A stretch of 64,000 nucleotides of DNA from Argentina anserina (Eukaryota > Streptophyta > Magnoliopsida > Rosales > Rosaceae), in the NCBI RefSeq assembly GCF_933775445.1, contig NC_065875.1, forward strand, positions 20,707,555 through 20,771,554, given 5' to 3'. Each line of letters opens with the position of its first letter. Position 1 is the stretch's first letter. A program made the position numbers and the translations under genes. The notes under the pieces were generated by a model, which was not told the origin of the DNA, ran no database searches, and saw only the letters and a program-made list of their open reading frames with translations. Positions 11,455 to 24,034 of the stretch are shown here, in pieces.

Positions 11455-12074
11455 AGCATTGAAACTGTCTTATTGATATATATATCGTGACCTTATCTTG
11501 AACGGTAGAATTATACATATAATCCTTTGTATTGGTTCCATCGTCTTTATAGGGCAAATCAAGCGCAGGCCAAATCCGGTTTGTAATAAGTTGAACTACA
11601 AATGCATACGAGACAAGCAAAGTCCGTGCATGGATATTCATTGTCTCGTTAAAAATAAGAGTGACCATGTGCTAGTGTTCTTAATTATATTATCACATAG
11701 TTTATCTGGATAATATCATAGCTAGCCAACATCTTTGGCATCTACTTGGGATTTTGGCCAAATGGACACTTGCAAATTTGTTTGAGCACGTAATACAAAC
11801 TTGGTTTGTTAAGAAGTTGGCTTGACAGCTGAGTCATTTTGATAGTTTATGGTCAAGTTTTAGTATAGTCCAAGTAGTCATTGAGTAATTGAACAGATTC
11901 TGAACTGAATCTATAGATCTGATGAGTTCATCTTTGTAGAACTAGTCGATCTCCCCCTTTTTCAAGATTAAGCACTTACTCATGAGTTGTACGTTATTGG
12001 TTTTGCAGCTGCTTTTGCTCTATTCTTTTACTGATCGTTTAGAAGACACGAGACTAGAAATCAATTTTTTTTAT
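11455..12074. other. intergenic stretch between two transposon copies
   Basis: There is no recognisable gene or RNA. The short open frames on both strands around 11.45-11.71 kb overlap each other and show no domain. Confidence 0.45.
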
Positions 12075-12664
12075 CGAATGTAATTTTGTGCCTAAAAGGC
12101 GCGTTTTGAGACGTGAAAGATGAATGTCTCAAAAACAAATTAGTTCAAGCATTTCTTTTTGAAGAGACAATTTTTTTATTTAAAAAAACTATTTTTTTTG
12201 GACAGGGTCTTTTAGGTTTTGAGATTGAGACTTTAGAAAGACCACCTCTACTGATCTCTTCTACCAAACCTATGTTGGTGTTGGAGATGATGTTGTTGGA
12301 GGTGTCGGTGTTGGAGGTGATGGTGATGATGACATTTGGATGATGATTTAAATGGTGATATTCTAATTGATGATGATGACGATTTTGAAGCTTGAAGCTA
12401 GTCCAAACATTATTCTTGTTTTTTTATTTCAAGACTAGTTAGTATTTTAATATATGGATTTATGTTATGTAAGGTGATTTGATTAGTTGCATGATTTTGA
12501 TATGTATTTGTTATGAAGGAATAACCATTTATCATGTCTATTTTAGTTACAAATCATGTTATATGTAAGACTACATAAGGCTTACGCCTTTTGACTCAAG
12601 ACTTACGTCTTGATGAGGCTATTCCGAAAACGCCTCGGTTACGCCTTCGCTTTTTAAAACATTC
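12075..12664. mobile_element. GGCG-rich non-autonomous hAT-type element, copy 3, 5'-altered, uninterrupted
   Basis: From about 12093 the sequence matches copies 1 and 2 almost base for base, and it ends in the TTTTTAAAACATTCG terminus at about 12664. Roughly the first 95 bp of the family are missing or rearranged, and I find no clean target duplication. Because nothing is inserted in it, it serves as the reference for defining the insertions in the other two copies. Confidence 0.75.
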
Positions 12665-12979
12665 GACACAACCTGAATTTCCCTTTTTAAAATTTTTTCC
12701 CCCGATTTTCCTTTCCTTACAAGGAAATTGAAAACAAACTTTACTAGTCTTTTGATTCCAATCGGGACTATTTCCGCTCACCAAAATCACAACCTCGATC
12801 TATTAGTCACGCATGCCCACCTGTTTTATCTTCCCTCTCTGTTTCTGCCATCTTCTTCTCCCTGACGCAGACAAACCCAACTAAAACCAGACCTAATATA
12901 CCTACACTCGCTCACAAAGCCACTCACACTTTCTCCGTCTGAGCTTTCACAGCCGTAACAACGAATCAAACTAATTACA

Positions 12980-15900
12980 ATGACAGTGTTCGCCGGAAAA
13001 TCGCACGTGTTTCCTATCGACTATGAAGCCAAAGTGTCACAGAGGCTGGTCGACGCTGCCCACGATGACGATCCGCAAACGGTGTGTGAATGTCTGGACG
13101 ATCCTTTTATCGACGTGAACTACGTCGGAACAGTGTGTTTGAAGATTAAGAAGACAGAGATTGTGTTGAAAGGTGAGTCGGCTCACGAGGTTGGTGTCGA
13201 GTACGAGGAGTTCAAGACTCAGGTCACCGCCTTGTTCCTCGCCGCTCATTCCGGCAACTTGGCCGTCGTCAGAAAACTAATGGTGGTTATATATATGATT
13301 GATATGATTTTTAATTTGCTTTTAGTTATTTATTAGCCGGAATTTTCATTTTTCCGATGTCGAGCTGGGTTTTTGGTCGGGAAATTGTATCGTATCCAGA
13401 TTAACGGTTGTGGTTAACTGGTTACTGTTGAGAATTTGAAATTTTGAGAGGTACTGTAACTGACTTGAGGCCAAGGTCAATCGAGCATTGATGAGCTGCG
13501 ATATGGAGAATCATACATGCTCCCTTACAACAATAATTTTTCTTGTTTCAAAATTTGATTTCTACAACTGATATGTAACTGCAATATGTAAGGATTTTCA
13601 TGTGTCAGAGTTATGGAGTCAATTTGAAACTATGTTACAAATTTCAGTTCAAAAGAATAACGTTGAGACTTGAGAGTACCAGTCTTGATGTTCAGGAGTT
13701 GAGGCTAAATTTTATTGATTTGTATGTGCTAGAGTTATGGAGCCAATGTGAATTTGAAACTGTTTCGAGGCTACGTGACAACAGCAGCAGTGAGGCAAGG
13801 CCACACAGAGATACTTGAGGTTGTTATCAATGCCGGGGCATCTCAGAAGGCCTGAAAGGAGGCCTTGTTGGAGGCAAGCTACTTGGGCCTCGCTAGGCCG
13901 GTTGAGATGCTCATGGCATCCGAGTTGATCCGTCCTCAAGCTGCTGTACATGCTCTTGTTTCTGCTTCATACAGAGGGTTTGTTGATGTTATAGACACAC
14001 TCATCAAGGTACACAGATTATTTTCTTGTACGCATAACTGTGTTTGAAATTGACAGTGATGCTCTTGATTGGGTGCAGTGTGGGGTAAATATCGATGCAA
14101 CTGACCGAACATTGCATCAATCTTCGAAGCCATCACTATATACCAACGCCGACTGTAATGCTCTTGTAGCTGCCATTGTCAGCAGGCAAATTTCGGTTGT
14201 GAGACTATTGTTGCAGGTTAGCAATTTTCAGCTCCTAAGAGCTTTATATGATCAGTTACTTTTTTATTTTAAAAAAAAGGATGATCAGTTACTTAAATTT
14301 TGAACAAATTAACAGGCCGGAGCAAGAAAACAAATATCAAAGTGAGTCTTCGAGGCTGGTCCTGGGATTCAAGTACAGGAGAAGAGTTTCGTGTGGGTGC
14401 AGGACTAGCTGAGGCTTACAGTTTGACCTGGTGTGCTGTGGAGTACTTTGAAGCCAGCGGTGCTATCTTGCGAATGCTCCTACAACATGTCTCCCCTAAC
14501 ATTGCTCACTTTGGGAGGACTCTCATCCACCATGCTATATTGTGCAATAATGAAAGAGCGGTAGCTGTGTTGTTGAGTTGTGGAGCAGATGTAGAGGTTC
14601 CAATTAAGACAACTACTTCAGAAACTGAGTATCCCATCCACATGGCTTCGCAGTTTGGGATAAGTAAAATTTTCCAACAACTGATCAGTAGTGGCTGCAA
14701 TGTCAACTCTCGAAGTGACTCTAGAGAAACTCCTCTCATGATCTGTGCTAGATATAAACACCAGGAGTGTTTCAGAATTCTTGCTTCCAGTGGTGCCGAT
14801 TTAGGCCTAATCAATTCCTGTGGTCAAAGTGCAAGTGTGATAGCAGAGTCAGCGAAGTGGAGTCTTGGCTTTAAAACAGTAGTACTAGACTTGATTCGAT
14901 CTGGGAAGGTTGTTCAATCGAGCAATATGACAATCTTTTCTCCTCTATTGTTTGTGACTCAAGAAAATGATGTTGAGGCTCTAAAACAGTTGATCGATTC
15001 TGGATGTGATCTCAACTCTCAAACTGCATCTGGAGAAACTTCACTAATGACCTGTGCAAGACATAACACCAGGAATGCTTCAAAGTTCTTGCTTCAGATA
15101 GTGCCGATTTTGGCCTTGTCAATTCTGGTGGTCAAAGTGCAAGCTCAATTGCAGAGTCAGCTATGTGGACTCCTGTCTTCAAACAAGCTATCCTGGAAAG
15201 GTTGTTCGATCAAGTAACACATCAATATTTTCTCCTCTGATGCTTGTAACTCAAGAAAAGAATGTTGAGGCTTTGAAACAACTGATTGAGAGGACAGACA
15301 TCGATGTTGATGAGCAAGAGGAAAATGGATACTCGGCTGCCATGATAGCTGCAGCAGATGGTAATTTGGAAGCTCTGAAATTGCTTATCTGTGCCGGAGC
15401 TGACTTGAATCTGCAGAACAAACACGGTCAAACCCCGTTGGACCTAGTAGATAAAACTCAAAGTGAAGAAATTGAAAAATTATTACTGGATCATGCAGTT
15501 CAAAACAGCCCAAATAATAGTTCTCTCGAGTTTTATGCTCTACATCTTGCAGCGCAGCACGGAGACTTGGAGCTGGTTCATACATTGATAATTCATGGTT
15601 ATGATATTAATGCTTTTGATGCTGATGGATACACTCCATTGATGTTAGCTGCAAGAGCAGACCATGGTAAGCTGTGTGAGCTCTTAATTTCTTTTGGGGC
15701 AAGATGTGATATTGTGAATGCAAGACATGAGACTGCACTGTCTCTTGCGAGGAAAACTGGGTCTAAAAATGATGCAGAGAAGGCTATATTGAATGAGAAT
15801 GCACTAAACTTGTGCTGGGTGGGAGTAATGTCAAGAAGCACACAAAATGGGGTAAATGAGCTCCCCATAATAAAAGGCTGAGACTGGTTGGGGCTGCTGG

Positions 15901-16147
15901 GCTTCTAAGGCGGGGAAATTCAAGTAAGAGAAATGTGATCTGCAAGAAGGCAGAGGTCGGGCCTAGTGATGCGTTCAGGTGGAGCAGGAGGAAGTTCGAC
16001 TGTGATGAACCAGGGATGTTCCATGTTGTGACTACAAAAAACAAGGAGCTGCATTTTGTGTGTGAATGTGGGATTGAAATGGCAGAGTTGTGGGTGAGAG
16101 GGATCAAGCTTGTGACAATGAAAGCTATCTTTGGCAAGAATGAATGA
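12980..16147 (+). pseudogene. ankyrin-repeat protein gene, disabled
   Basis: Four exons can be traced: 12980-13282, 13733-14008, 14079-14216 and 14316-16147. They encode an ankyrin-repeat scaffold starting MTVFAGKSHVFPIDYEA and ending in a conserved basic tail (VVTTKNKE, WVRGIKLVT). From memory it resembles the Arabidopsis At5g14230 type, whose function I do not know. Breaks seen: TGA at 13853-13855 where a Cys codon is expected; a 1-nt loss in an A run near 14326-14330; a 1-nt loss near 15066-15069; about 16 nt lost near 15190-15200; a further -1 shift near 15790-15815; TGA at 15857-15859 where Gly is expected. Splice sites of introns 1-3 remain canonical. The number and variety of lesions argue for a pseudogene rather than one sequencing error, though homopolymer errors could explain the single-base losses. 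Confidence 0.8.
14681..15288 (+). repeat. internal tandem duplication of about 0.3 kb in the ankyrin gene
   Basis: The stretch from about 14681 to 14985 and that from about 14989 to 15288 are parallel. Both encode ankyrin units ending in a motif like FSPLLFVTQEN followed by VEALKQLI. The second copy carries two of the frameshifts (1 nt and about 16 nt), recognisable because the first copy keeps the frame. Confidence 0.7.
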
Positions 16148-18480
16148 GTGAAAATGTGCTGTTGTGCAATAGAGATCTATTCAGTATTTTATACCACTCA
16201 TTGTAATCCTTTCCTTGTGCATTGTGGTATTATTCTGCCTTTAAAGAATAAGCCTCCTTGAACCAGAAGTATTTGTAGATCACTCTTCTGAAACTTCTTT
16301 CATTAGTTAAAACTTCAACACCAAAATTTCTGAAGCTTTTGGTATATCTTCCATGAGTAAACATTTATATAACATAGTATAGAATTGCAACTTGAACACA
16401 AGTTTGTGCATTAAAGGAGATGCTGATGAAAGAAGCCATGGATCAGAAGCCAGCAGTGAGCTGCAAAGTCCAAAATAATAGTCAATAGCAAAAAACAATT
16501 CCGGTGCCAGGATTCGAACCTGGAAGAAACAAAGATTTTCCATTGCATGTGCTACACCGGATTTGTTGTTTAATTGTATACTATATATATAATTATTATT
16601 TACAGTGAAATATGAAAACTACATACTTGTAAAAATAACGGTTTTTTCATGAACCCCGATTCTCTGTTCTCAAAAACCTTCCCAATTCTTCTTCTTCTTC
16701 TTCTTCTTCACTATGCAAATCTCTCTTCGATATGATGATTACTTGGCTAGCTAGCATGCCTCAAGGGAAGGGATTGCAGATTGGAAATAAAAGCAATATG
16801 TTCAAGAGCACATCATTCTCTATCAAGTACATGGCCGAGCTCAAATACACTGTTTTCAAACCTAAAACTCACTTAGCTTGTTAAATTTCTACTCAATTAT
16901 TATATAACATAGAATCACAACTTGCAAGTATGGAGATGCTGATAAATTAAGCTAATGGATCAGAAGCCAACATACACCATTTTAATTCCAAATAGCCAAA
17001 TTCTCTCGAGCTCAGATGCAGCTTGCAAAGTCCACAAATACTTAGCCAGTAGCTGCTCCATCGATTCCTTCAAATCCTATGTCAAAATATAAATTACACT
17101 CCATATTCAGAATGTTAGAACTTGAGAAAATCAAATTAGGGTATGTGCTTTTGGCAAAAATAATTTTCAGTGAATAAGAAAAATAATTTCCGGTGCCAGG
17201 ATTCGTGGATACTTTGCAGCTCTATCAAGCTTACAATTTTGATGTTGCCTGCTTCCTTCCATCAAATGAAATGCCAAGTGATTTCACGTAGTTGTTAGGT
17301 CTGAAAATTTAACCACCTAAATAAATAAATAATGGATATGGTAAATTAGTCAAGATTACTAGCGGGAGAAGCTTGGCAAGTTATTTTTCGTCCATTCACC
17401 TTACTTATCGTGATTGCTCGATCAAAAGACAGTTTGCATGGCTCCTCTTCTGCAAAGATTACTGGTAAAAGGTTGAGCGACTCACTTTTAGCTTTCTCTT
17501 CATCTTCATTTTGTCAGTCACAACCAAACTCTGGAAAATAAAATTCTCATAAGGACAAGCGATGAAGCCACCGTGTAGGGAGTGGTGGAAGCTCTGCCTC
17601 ATTTTTTATCCCTGCTTTTTAGTAGCTTCCTCAGCTGGGAAAGAAATAGTTTGTCATCAAACCCTTTTAAGATTCGACTCTCCTTGACCTCGAAGCTTTA
17701 TTGGGCTGGGGTCAATTTTGGGTTTAACGGGATTGGATATGATTTTGATGTTGCGATATTGAGTGATTTGTGGAGTTAGATCTTTTGGGGTGTCTCGAGT
17801 GAGGATGATGTGTTTCATAGTTATGAAGGGAACGAGAGTGTGTAGGTTCTTACCTGTTCTTAATCTACTGTTTGAGGTGGTGCATTCAACTCTTATCGAT
17901 TTTAACTTTAAATTTGTATTGAAAATAAATAAATTTGCATGCTTTAGTGTAGGAATGTTACTTTAACATTTTAGTGACACCATGCTATACAGTAGCCTCA
18001 TGACTCATATAAAAATGACGATTGATTTGTGTAATTGATTTTAATTCATCTTTTTTTCTCCCTTAGTAATCAGTTTTTAATTTAATTGGGATATTCTTTT
18101 CAGGTGTGTGCAGATTTTGTAACTGATTTCTATTCTTATACAAAGAAATCTATATTTTGGTAAATCACTATTAGCACGAGGTAAATTGTTAGCCGGTAAC
18201 TTAAAAAAATTTGATCCTTAATTTAGGATTATTCAGTTATCGAAAAAGCAGGACATTAGTTTTGATAGTTGTCATATGACTCTTTATTCTATAATCAATT
18301 TTTTTAGTTATTAGATGATGACTGTATTCTTATCTCAGTTAGATCTTTAACTTTCATAGTTTTGTGTTGCATGTGGTGGAATGTGTGGGATTACAGTAAT
18401 TCAAAAGAAATAAATTTACATGTTCGTGAATTTATCCATGCATGTATGAGGAGGAACATTGGAATTATATTTGTAAAACC
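16148..18480. other. gene-poor interval with a diverged duplication and short SSRs
   Basis: The segment at about 16360-16520 recurs in diverged form at about 16895-17205. Shared pieces include ATATAACATAG, GGAGATGCTGAT, ATGGATCAGAAGCCA and CCGGTGCCAGGATTCG. A (CTT)n tract lies near 16686-16708. Open frames around 17.58-17.97 kb have no domain I can name. Confidence 0.5.
16500..16561 (-). other. tRNA-like sequence, probably a decayed tRNA or tRNA-derived piece
   Basis: Read on the minus strand this 62-nt segment has a perfect 7-bp acceptor-like pairing (TCCGGTG with CACCGGA). It also has a perfect T-arm, CCAGG-TTCGAAT-CCTGG. A weak 4-bp stem (GAAA/TTTC) encloses a 7-nt loop with CTT in the anticodon position. 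No convincing D-arm exists and the length is about 10 nt too short, so I do not call a functional tRNA. A truncated copy of the acceptor and T-arm lies near 17187-17205. Confidence 0.4.
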
Positions 18481-18489
18481 TTAAATTCA

Positions 18490-18960
18490 AGAGCTGCCAT
18501 CATCGGTTCAGAATCTTATTGGGCGTAGACCTTAAGTTTAAGCAACTGCAGAAGACTTAAATTACTCCCAAACAGCTTGTACAAGTTAAAGCTCCTTGAG
18601 TCGTTTTCGCTTAGTGGCTGTATAAAACTACACAAATTGCCTCGCCGGTTCATTTTGTGCTCTCTAGAAGATCTGGACCTCGGAGGCTGCACATTTATAG
18701 AGGAAATTCCCGATTTCTTTACTAGCTTTCCCGCATTGCAAGTCTTAATTCTAAGTGGAACCATGATTGTGACAATACCTAGCTCCCAGCATCAGACAGA
18801 TTTCAAAACTCAAGCATCTGTTATTGAATGGTTGCACGCGACTTGAATCATTGCCAGTGCTCCCATGTCTTCTAGAAAAGTTGGATGCAACAGAGTGCAG
18901 GAGAGACTGTGTCACTTTCAGTCTGCAAGGAGGACTGAGGGACATACCTTTCTAGGATGA
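18490..18960 (+). pseudogene. TIR-NBS-LRR-type resistance gene remnant, LRR portion
   Basis: A frame around 18577-18800 encodes leucine-rich units (LKLLESFSLSGCIKLHKLP, SLEDLDLGGC, FIEEIPDFF, LQVLILSGT) typical of the LRR end of plant TNL immune receptors. After about 18785 the frame shifts, and LESLPVLPCLLEKLDATEC continues in another frame to about 18940. Earlier LRR sequence near 18480-18575 is broken by stops. The TIR and NB-ARC parts are absent from the window upstream. The gene's C-terminal part appears at 30.9-32.4 kb beyond the Gypsy insertion, in the same orientation. Confidence 0.75.
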
Positions 18961-19105
18961 TTTGAATGAATCTGCAAGGCGCAACATAATGGATGGGGAA
19001 CGCTTCAGATTTATGCAAGGAGCAACATACCTTTCTAGGATGATTTGAATGAATCTGCAAGGAGCAACATAATGGATTATGCACGCTTCAGATTTATTGC
19101 ACGTG
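18942..19105. repeat. tandem duplication of an 83-bp unit
   Basis: The unit starting ACATACCTTTCTAGGATG occurs at 18942 and again at 19025, with only a few differences. It lies at the end of the TNL LRR remnant, just before the Gypsy insertion. Confidence 0.8.
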
Positions 19106-19161
19106 TATGACGTTTATACAGGCATGGAACTAGGGAGGGGCTAAGGTGTGCTACAACCCTT

Positions 19162-19760
19162 TGATAGTCACATATTTATATGATTTTTATTGTGTTAATT
19201 ATTCCTTTTACTTAGCTATTTTGTTATGTTTTTATATTTTAAATTAACTTTATTTATTTTTACGTATTTTGAAGTGAAATAAAGAAAAAGAGAGAAGAAA
19301 GAGAGAGAAATCAAATTCCTAACTCGAATATTTTGATAAGAAGAAAAAAATGTGAAATTTCGGTAATTTTCCGAGCACCACCACTTTTGGTGGTGCCATG
19401 CATTTTCGGGCTAATTTTATTGAGGAGCAAGGAAGAAGCAACACATTGTTCTATCACAACTAGATCCCATTTTTTTAGTTGATATTTAACTACACCATTT
19501 CTCTCTCTTTCTCATAAAATTATGGATCCCCATTGTCCAAAAATCCACACATATATTATGCAAAAATCTAATTTGATTTTGAGTTTAATCATCACCTCCA
19601 GGTCCATCATTACTTATATCATTCACTTCCTCTATGATCACTCACCACACTCACTACATCATTATCTCTCACTTTTCTCTACTTTTTCCATCACCACTCT
19701 CCTCTATAAAAACCTCAATCACCACTATCTCCATACACACCATTTTTTCACAACCAACCA

Positions 19761-19791
<31 letters not shown>

Positions 19792-20921
19792 AAGAAAAAA
19801 TAGAGAGAATAAGAGAAGAGAAATGGGAGAAGACGGACATGGAGAGCCGAAGCGAAGTCACATTCAATCTCCTCAAGCTACAACTCACATCTCTTCAAGG
19901 TGTTAAAATCTCATCAAGCCTCCACAAGAAAAAGGAAGTTCGGTCTCTTCTCCTTTAATTCATCTCTCATGTATTCTTTGATGCTTTTATTCAAGATTAT
20001 GTGTAACTAAATTCCTTGATAGTTAGGGGCTAATCAAAACTCTAGATATGTCTTTGATTTCATACTCTAATTGATTTATATAATTTTAGATGAGAATTTC
20101 TTCACTGATTGTTCATTGATAATTCTATTGCATGTCTCATTAGGTCGATACTTTGATGTATGTTTTAGGGTTTTATTATCTTGAATATGTATATGACCGA
20201 CATATCGTTGCATATTCTCTGAGAGATAACAATTCTTTGCAGGGATTTGTTTGAAGTGATTCCTTAATAATCTAAGGCTACCGACATTGACCTTAGATTG
20301 TTTGTTGTTACTCAAACGTTCTTAGAACTTCATGATTTTAATTATTTTGGTCTAGATACCGATATTTAATAGATCTATTAATTGAGAATATAGTTAAGTC
20401 GATACCTACATTTCACTTAACATGACAAGTAAGAGAACGTAATATAATTAATGACCTAACGACATTGGCTTAACTGTGAGTGCATTTATCTATAATTATT
20501 GACATTGTTTTGGGGTGATTGAAGCATATCTAGTGGTAGAGAGAAGTTCCTAGCTATTGTTTTTCTCATATCTACATCCATATTTATTAATATTCTGTTT
20601 TTAACAATACTTTTGTCTTATTTATTTTTGTTCACCAATCAAACCAATTCTGAATACCCTTCACATTTGTGTGTATTATGCCATTGTGTCTAATTAGTGT
20701 TTATTTAATTTCGTAATTTTTGGTTGAGTCTAGATTAGCAAATTAATTAGGTTTCTGCTCCTAGGTCCAGTCTGCCAGATTTCTGGTTTATGCGTCTGTT
20801 TGTGTTTTTAAGTCTTAGTTTCACCAATTTTCTGCGAGTAATGATCCCTATTTGCCATTTACCACATTACTAAAATTGGTTTGATAATAGGGTATTTTTG
20901 TAGGTGCTTTTGCGTCTATCA
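19162..20921 (+). repeat. 5' LTR of the Gypsy element
   Basis: The LTR is 1760 bp, starting TGATAGTC and ending CTATCA. It includes a (GA)n tract near 19760-19783 and long blocks matching the right LTR almost exactly, for example around 20076-20400 versus 29560-29885. Confidence 0.9.
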
Positions 20922-21179
20922 AATTTTGGCGTTGTGTCACCAGGGATTGTTTAATTTTATGTCTTAAAAGTGTTTTTTTTTAATTTTTAATTTTTAATAA
21001 TTATTAATTTTAATATTTAATTTAATTTTTTAAAATTTTAAATTTTACTTTTATTTTTAATAGTTTTGCTTTATTTACTTTATTTTTCTTTTAAGTCTTA
21101 CATTATTTACTGTGTGCATGAGCTTTTTGTATGCATACTCGACATTTTACAAGCTCTAAACCACTGTTATTTGATCCAT

Positions 21180-22620
21180 AAATTGAGAAAGCAGCAAAGC
21201 TAAACATGAAACAACAGAGACTACAGGTGAACACGAGTAACAGTGTTGGTGAGGATTATGAGCCTAAACACCATTCTAATTCAAAGACTGAGTTTGAGGA
21301 ATAGCAACGTGTTCCAAGGCCTCCACCATCACCACGACCAATGGCTGCGAAACTTAAGGAGTCCTTTATTATGGGCACATGTGCAGTAGATTCACCAATT
21401 GTGCTACCAGAAAATTTAAGGGCTTACTCAATTCCCCCATCTCTGATTTCGAATCTACCACACTTTAGAGGTACTCATCTGAAGATCCACAAGACCATCG
21501 TAATGAGTTTACAACACAATGTAGAATATAGAAGTCAACAACGGTGGATGAGAATGTTGTGAAACTTATTCTTTTTTTTCTTTTTCCTTGAAAAAGCAAG
21601 CAAAGACATGGTATAATTTACTGGCTTCCCAATCCATTGACTCATGGGACAATATGTGTGCTGCATTCATGAAAGAATTATATTCAGCCTCTCGCACCAA
21701 GAATTTAAAGAAGCAGATCAGTACATTCAGGCAGAGAGATGAAGATGAATTACATGAAGTGTGGAGTCAATTCAGACATCTACTACGACAATGCCCCCAT
21801 CACAAGTTTGATCTCAACACTTAAATGAAGTACTTCTATAAAGGACTGACTTCACTCAACATGCAAAAACTTGACTCGACTTGTGGAGGAAATTAGTGGA
21901 ATCAGACTGGAGCTGAAGCTTAGGAAATTGTGGAGAATCAATCAGATAATTAAAGACAGTTTCAGTCTAGAGACCGATCTATGGGTACCAGCAGAAGATC
22001 CTTAAATGATATTACCATAGATGGAGCCATAGAGAAGAGATTGAGTTCTATGGAGAATGACATTGCCTTAATTGCTAGTGCTATGAAGGTGAATAAGAAA
22101 GCTACCGTTGCCACATCTCAAGTGGTTTATATTATTTGTTCAGCTAAGAACTACCTTGCAGAAGATTGTCCTAACTGCATTGCAGTTGAGGAAGACACCA
22201 AGAGGAGGATGTGAATTTTGTTTATAGGCAACCCAACACATATAATGAGAATAGAGATCGTCCATTCCTTAGCTACCGAAGCAATAATGTGCTCAATCCT
22301 CCAACTACTCCATCTGGATTTCAACAAAGACAACATGTAGGGGATATGCAGAAATTTGGCTAAAGACGTGTGCTTCAACAACAATAGGCTCCAGATTAGA
22401 CATCAACATGAACTTTAAATTTGGAAGCTATGATGCAACAAATGATGTTTGATAGAAAAAAGGAAAGAGGAAAGCAATGTTTTTCGCCAAGAGATGGACT
22501 CAGCAACAAGGGAAGGCAATTGACTTGTTAGAGCGCCAAGTGAGTCAAATCCAGCAAACTCTTGCACAAGTCAACTGAGGACGACTTCCCAGCATCACTC
22601 TTCCTAATCCTAAGGGTCAT
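21180..22620 (+). pseudogene. Gypsy gag region, decayed
   Basis: Pieces of a gag protein lie in several frames: YSIPPSLISNLPHFRGT near 21430, a capsid-like stretch AKTWYNLLASQSIDSWDNM to FRQRDEDELHEVWSQFRHLL at 21588-21800, and a degraded zinc-knuckle-like region near 22120-22190. Stops and frame changes separate them, so no intact gag is produced. Confidence 0.7.
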
Positions 22621-22910
22621 CATGAAGTCAATGCAATGGTTTTAAAAAGCGTGAAGGTGGTGGATGCAGCTCTAGTGGTCAAGAAGCCAAGAAGAAAGTG
22701 GAAAGAACCTGTATTAGAGCAGATTGTGCCTGAGGTGCATCAAAACTCAGTCTGGGAACCCCAACTCAATCCGTTGAGGAATTCTCTCAACCTGTTGAGA
22801 ATGCACCTGGAACAAACATTGAGTCAAGACCGAAATCAGCCATGGTATATCCCTTAACCTCACCTTTGATTATCACTAATGTGCCTTTTCCTAGTAGGTT
22901 ATAGAAACAA

Positions 22911-23582
22911 GTGAAGGAGGAAAGAGACAATGAGATCTTAGACGTCTTCAAGAAGGTTTGGGTGAATATTCCATTGTTGGATGTGATCAAGCAAATTTCT
23001 CAGTATGCAAAATTCAAAGAGGACTTGTGCACTTCAAAGAAAAAATTCAAAGGAACCGAAACAATTGTCTTGAGTGAGAGGGTGTCCGCTGTGCTGCAAA
23101 GAAAGTTACCACCAAAGTTAGGTGATTCGGGATGTTTCACTATTCCATGCACTATTGGTGATCACAGGTTTGCTGGTGCTCTTCTTGATTTAGGTGATTC
23201 CATAAATTTAATGTCATATGTTGTGTATGATAGAATGAATCTTTTTCCTACTGGGATAACCATTAAAATTATGGATCGATCTAACTGTTACTCTAGAGGT
23301 ATTATAGAAGATATGCTAGTGCAGGTTGGTGATTTGATGTTTCCAGCTGATTTATTTATATTAGAGTTGGAAGGTGAACAAGTGCCCTCTGAGATACTAT
23401 TGATTCTTGGTAGACCATTCTTAAGAACAACTCGTACTAAAATTGATTGTTATGAAGGTTCACTTAGCATGGAAGTAGCTCGAGAAAAGATCAAATTCAA
23501 CATCTTTGAAATCCCCAAGCACTCAAATACTGATGATATGTACTCTTGTTATTCTAATGATATTTTTGAGAGTTTTGTGTAG
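22911..23582 (+). pseudogene. Gypsy aspartic protease region
   Basis: The longest open piece of the element (223 codons) carries the retropepsin-like signature LLDLGDSINLMSYVVYDRM, where family members usually have LLDLGAS, and ends near the ILGRPFL motif. The Ala-to-Asp change next to the catalytic triad is unusual and probably inactivating. A stop follows at 23580. Confidence 0.75.
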
Positions 23583-24034
23583 GAGTTCATTCAGTACTCA
23601 TTGGAGGAGGACTCCATGTGAAAAGTCATCGAAATGGCTGGTAAAAAGAAAGTTTCAGCACAACCGGTTCAATCTATTGAGGAAATTTCTCAATATGTGG
23701 AATTTGAGCATGTATTTGAGATTGCATCAGCTGAAGACCTTGAGATGGATGAGGAGTATTATGAAATGGAGAAGGCATTTGAATCTTTGCCATACATGAC
23801 AGGTATGTCTCGTAAACTCATTCCTCTTCCGGTTTCAACTAACGTGCTTGCTCAATCTATTCGGAAAGCGCTCGAGTTAGAGCTCAAACCTTTACCTGAG
23901 CATTTGAAGTATGTTTTTCTCGGAGATGGTGAAACTTTACCAGTCATAATTTGTTCAAAGCTCTCACAGTTGTAAGAGGAGAGGTTATTGACTGTTCTAA
24001 GGGAGTACAAGTAAGCAATTGGATGGAGAGTAAC

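Noticed and set aside
17582..17966. Possible F-box-like fragment (IGYDFDVAILSDLW)
   Set aside because: The similarity to F-box-associated repeats is only a few residues and no F-box is nearby.
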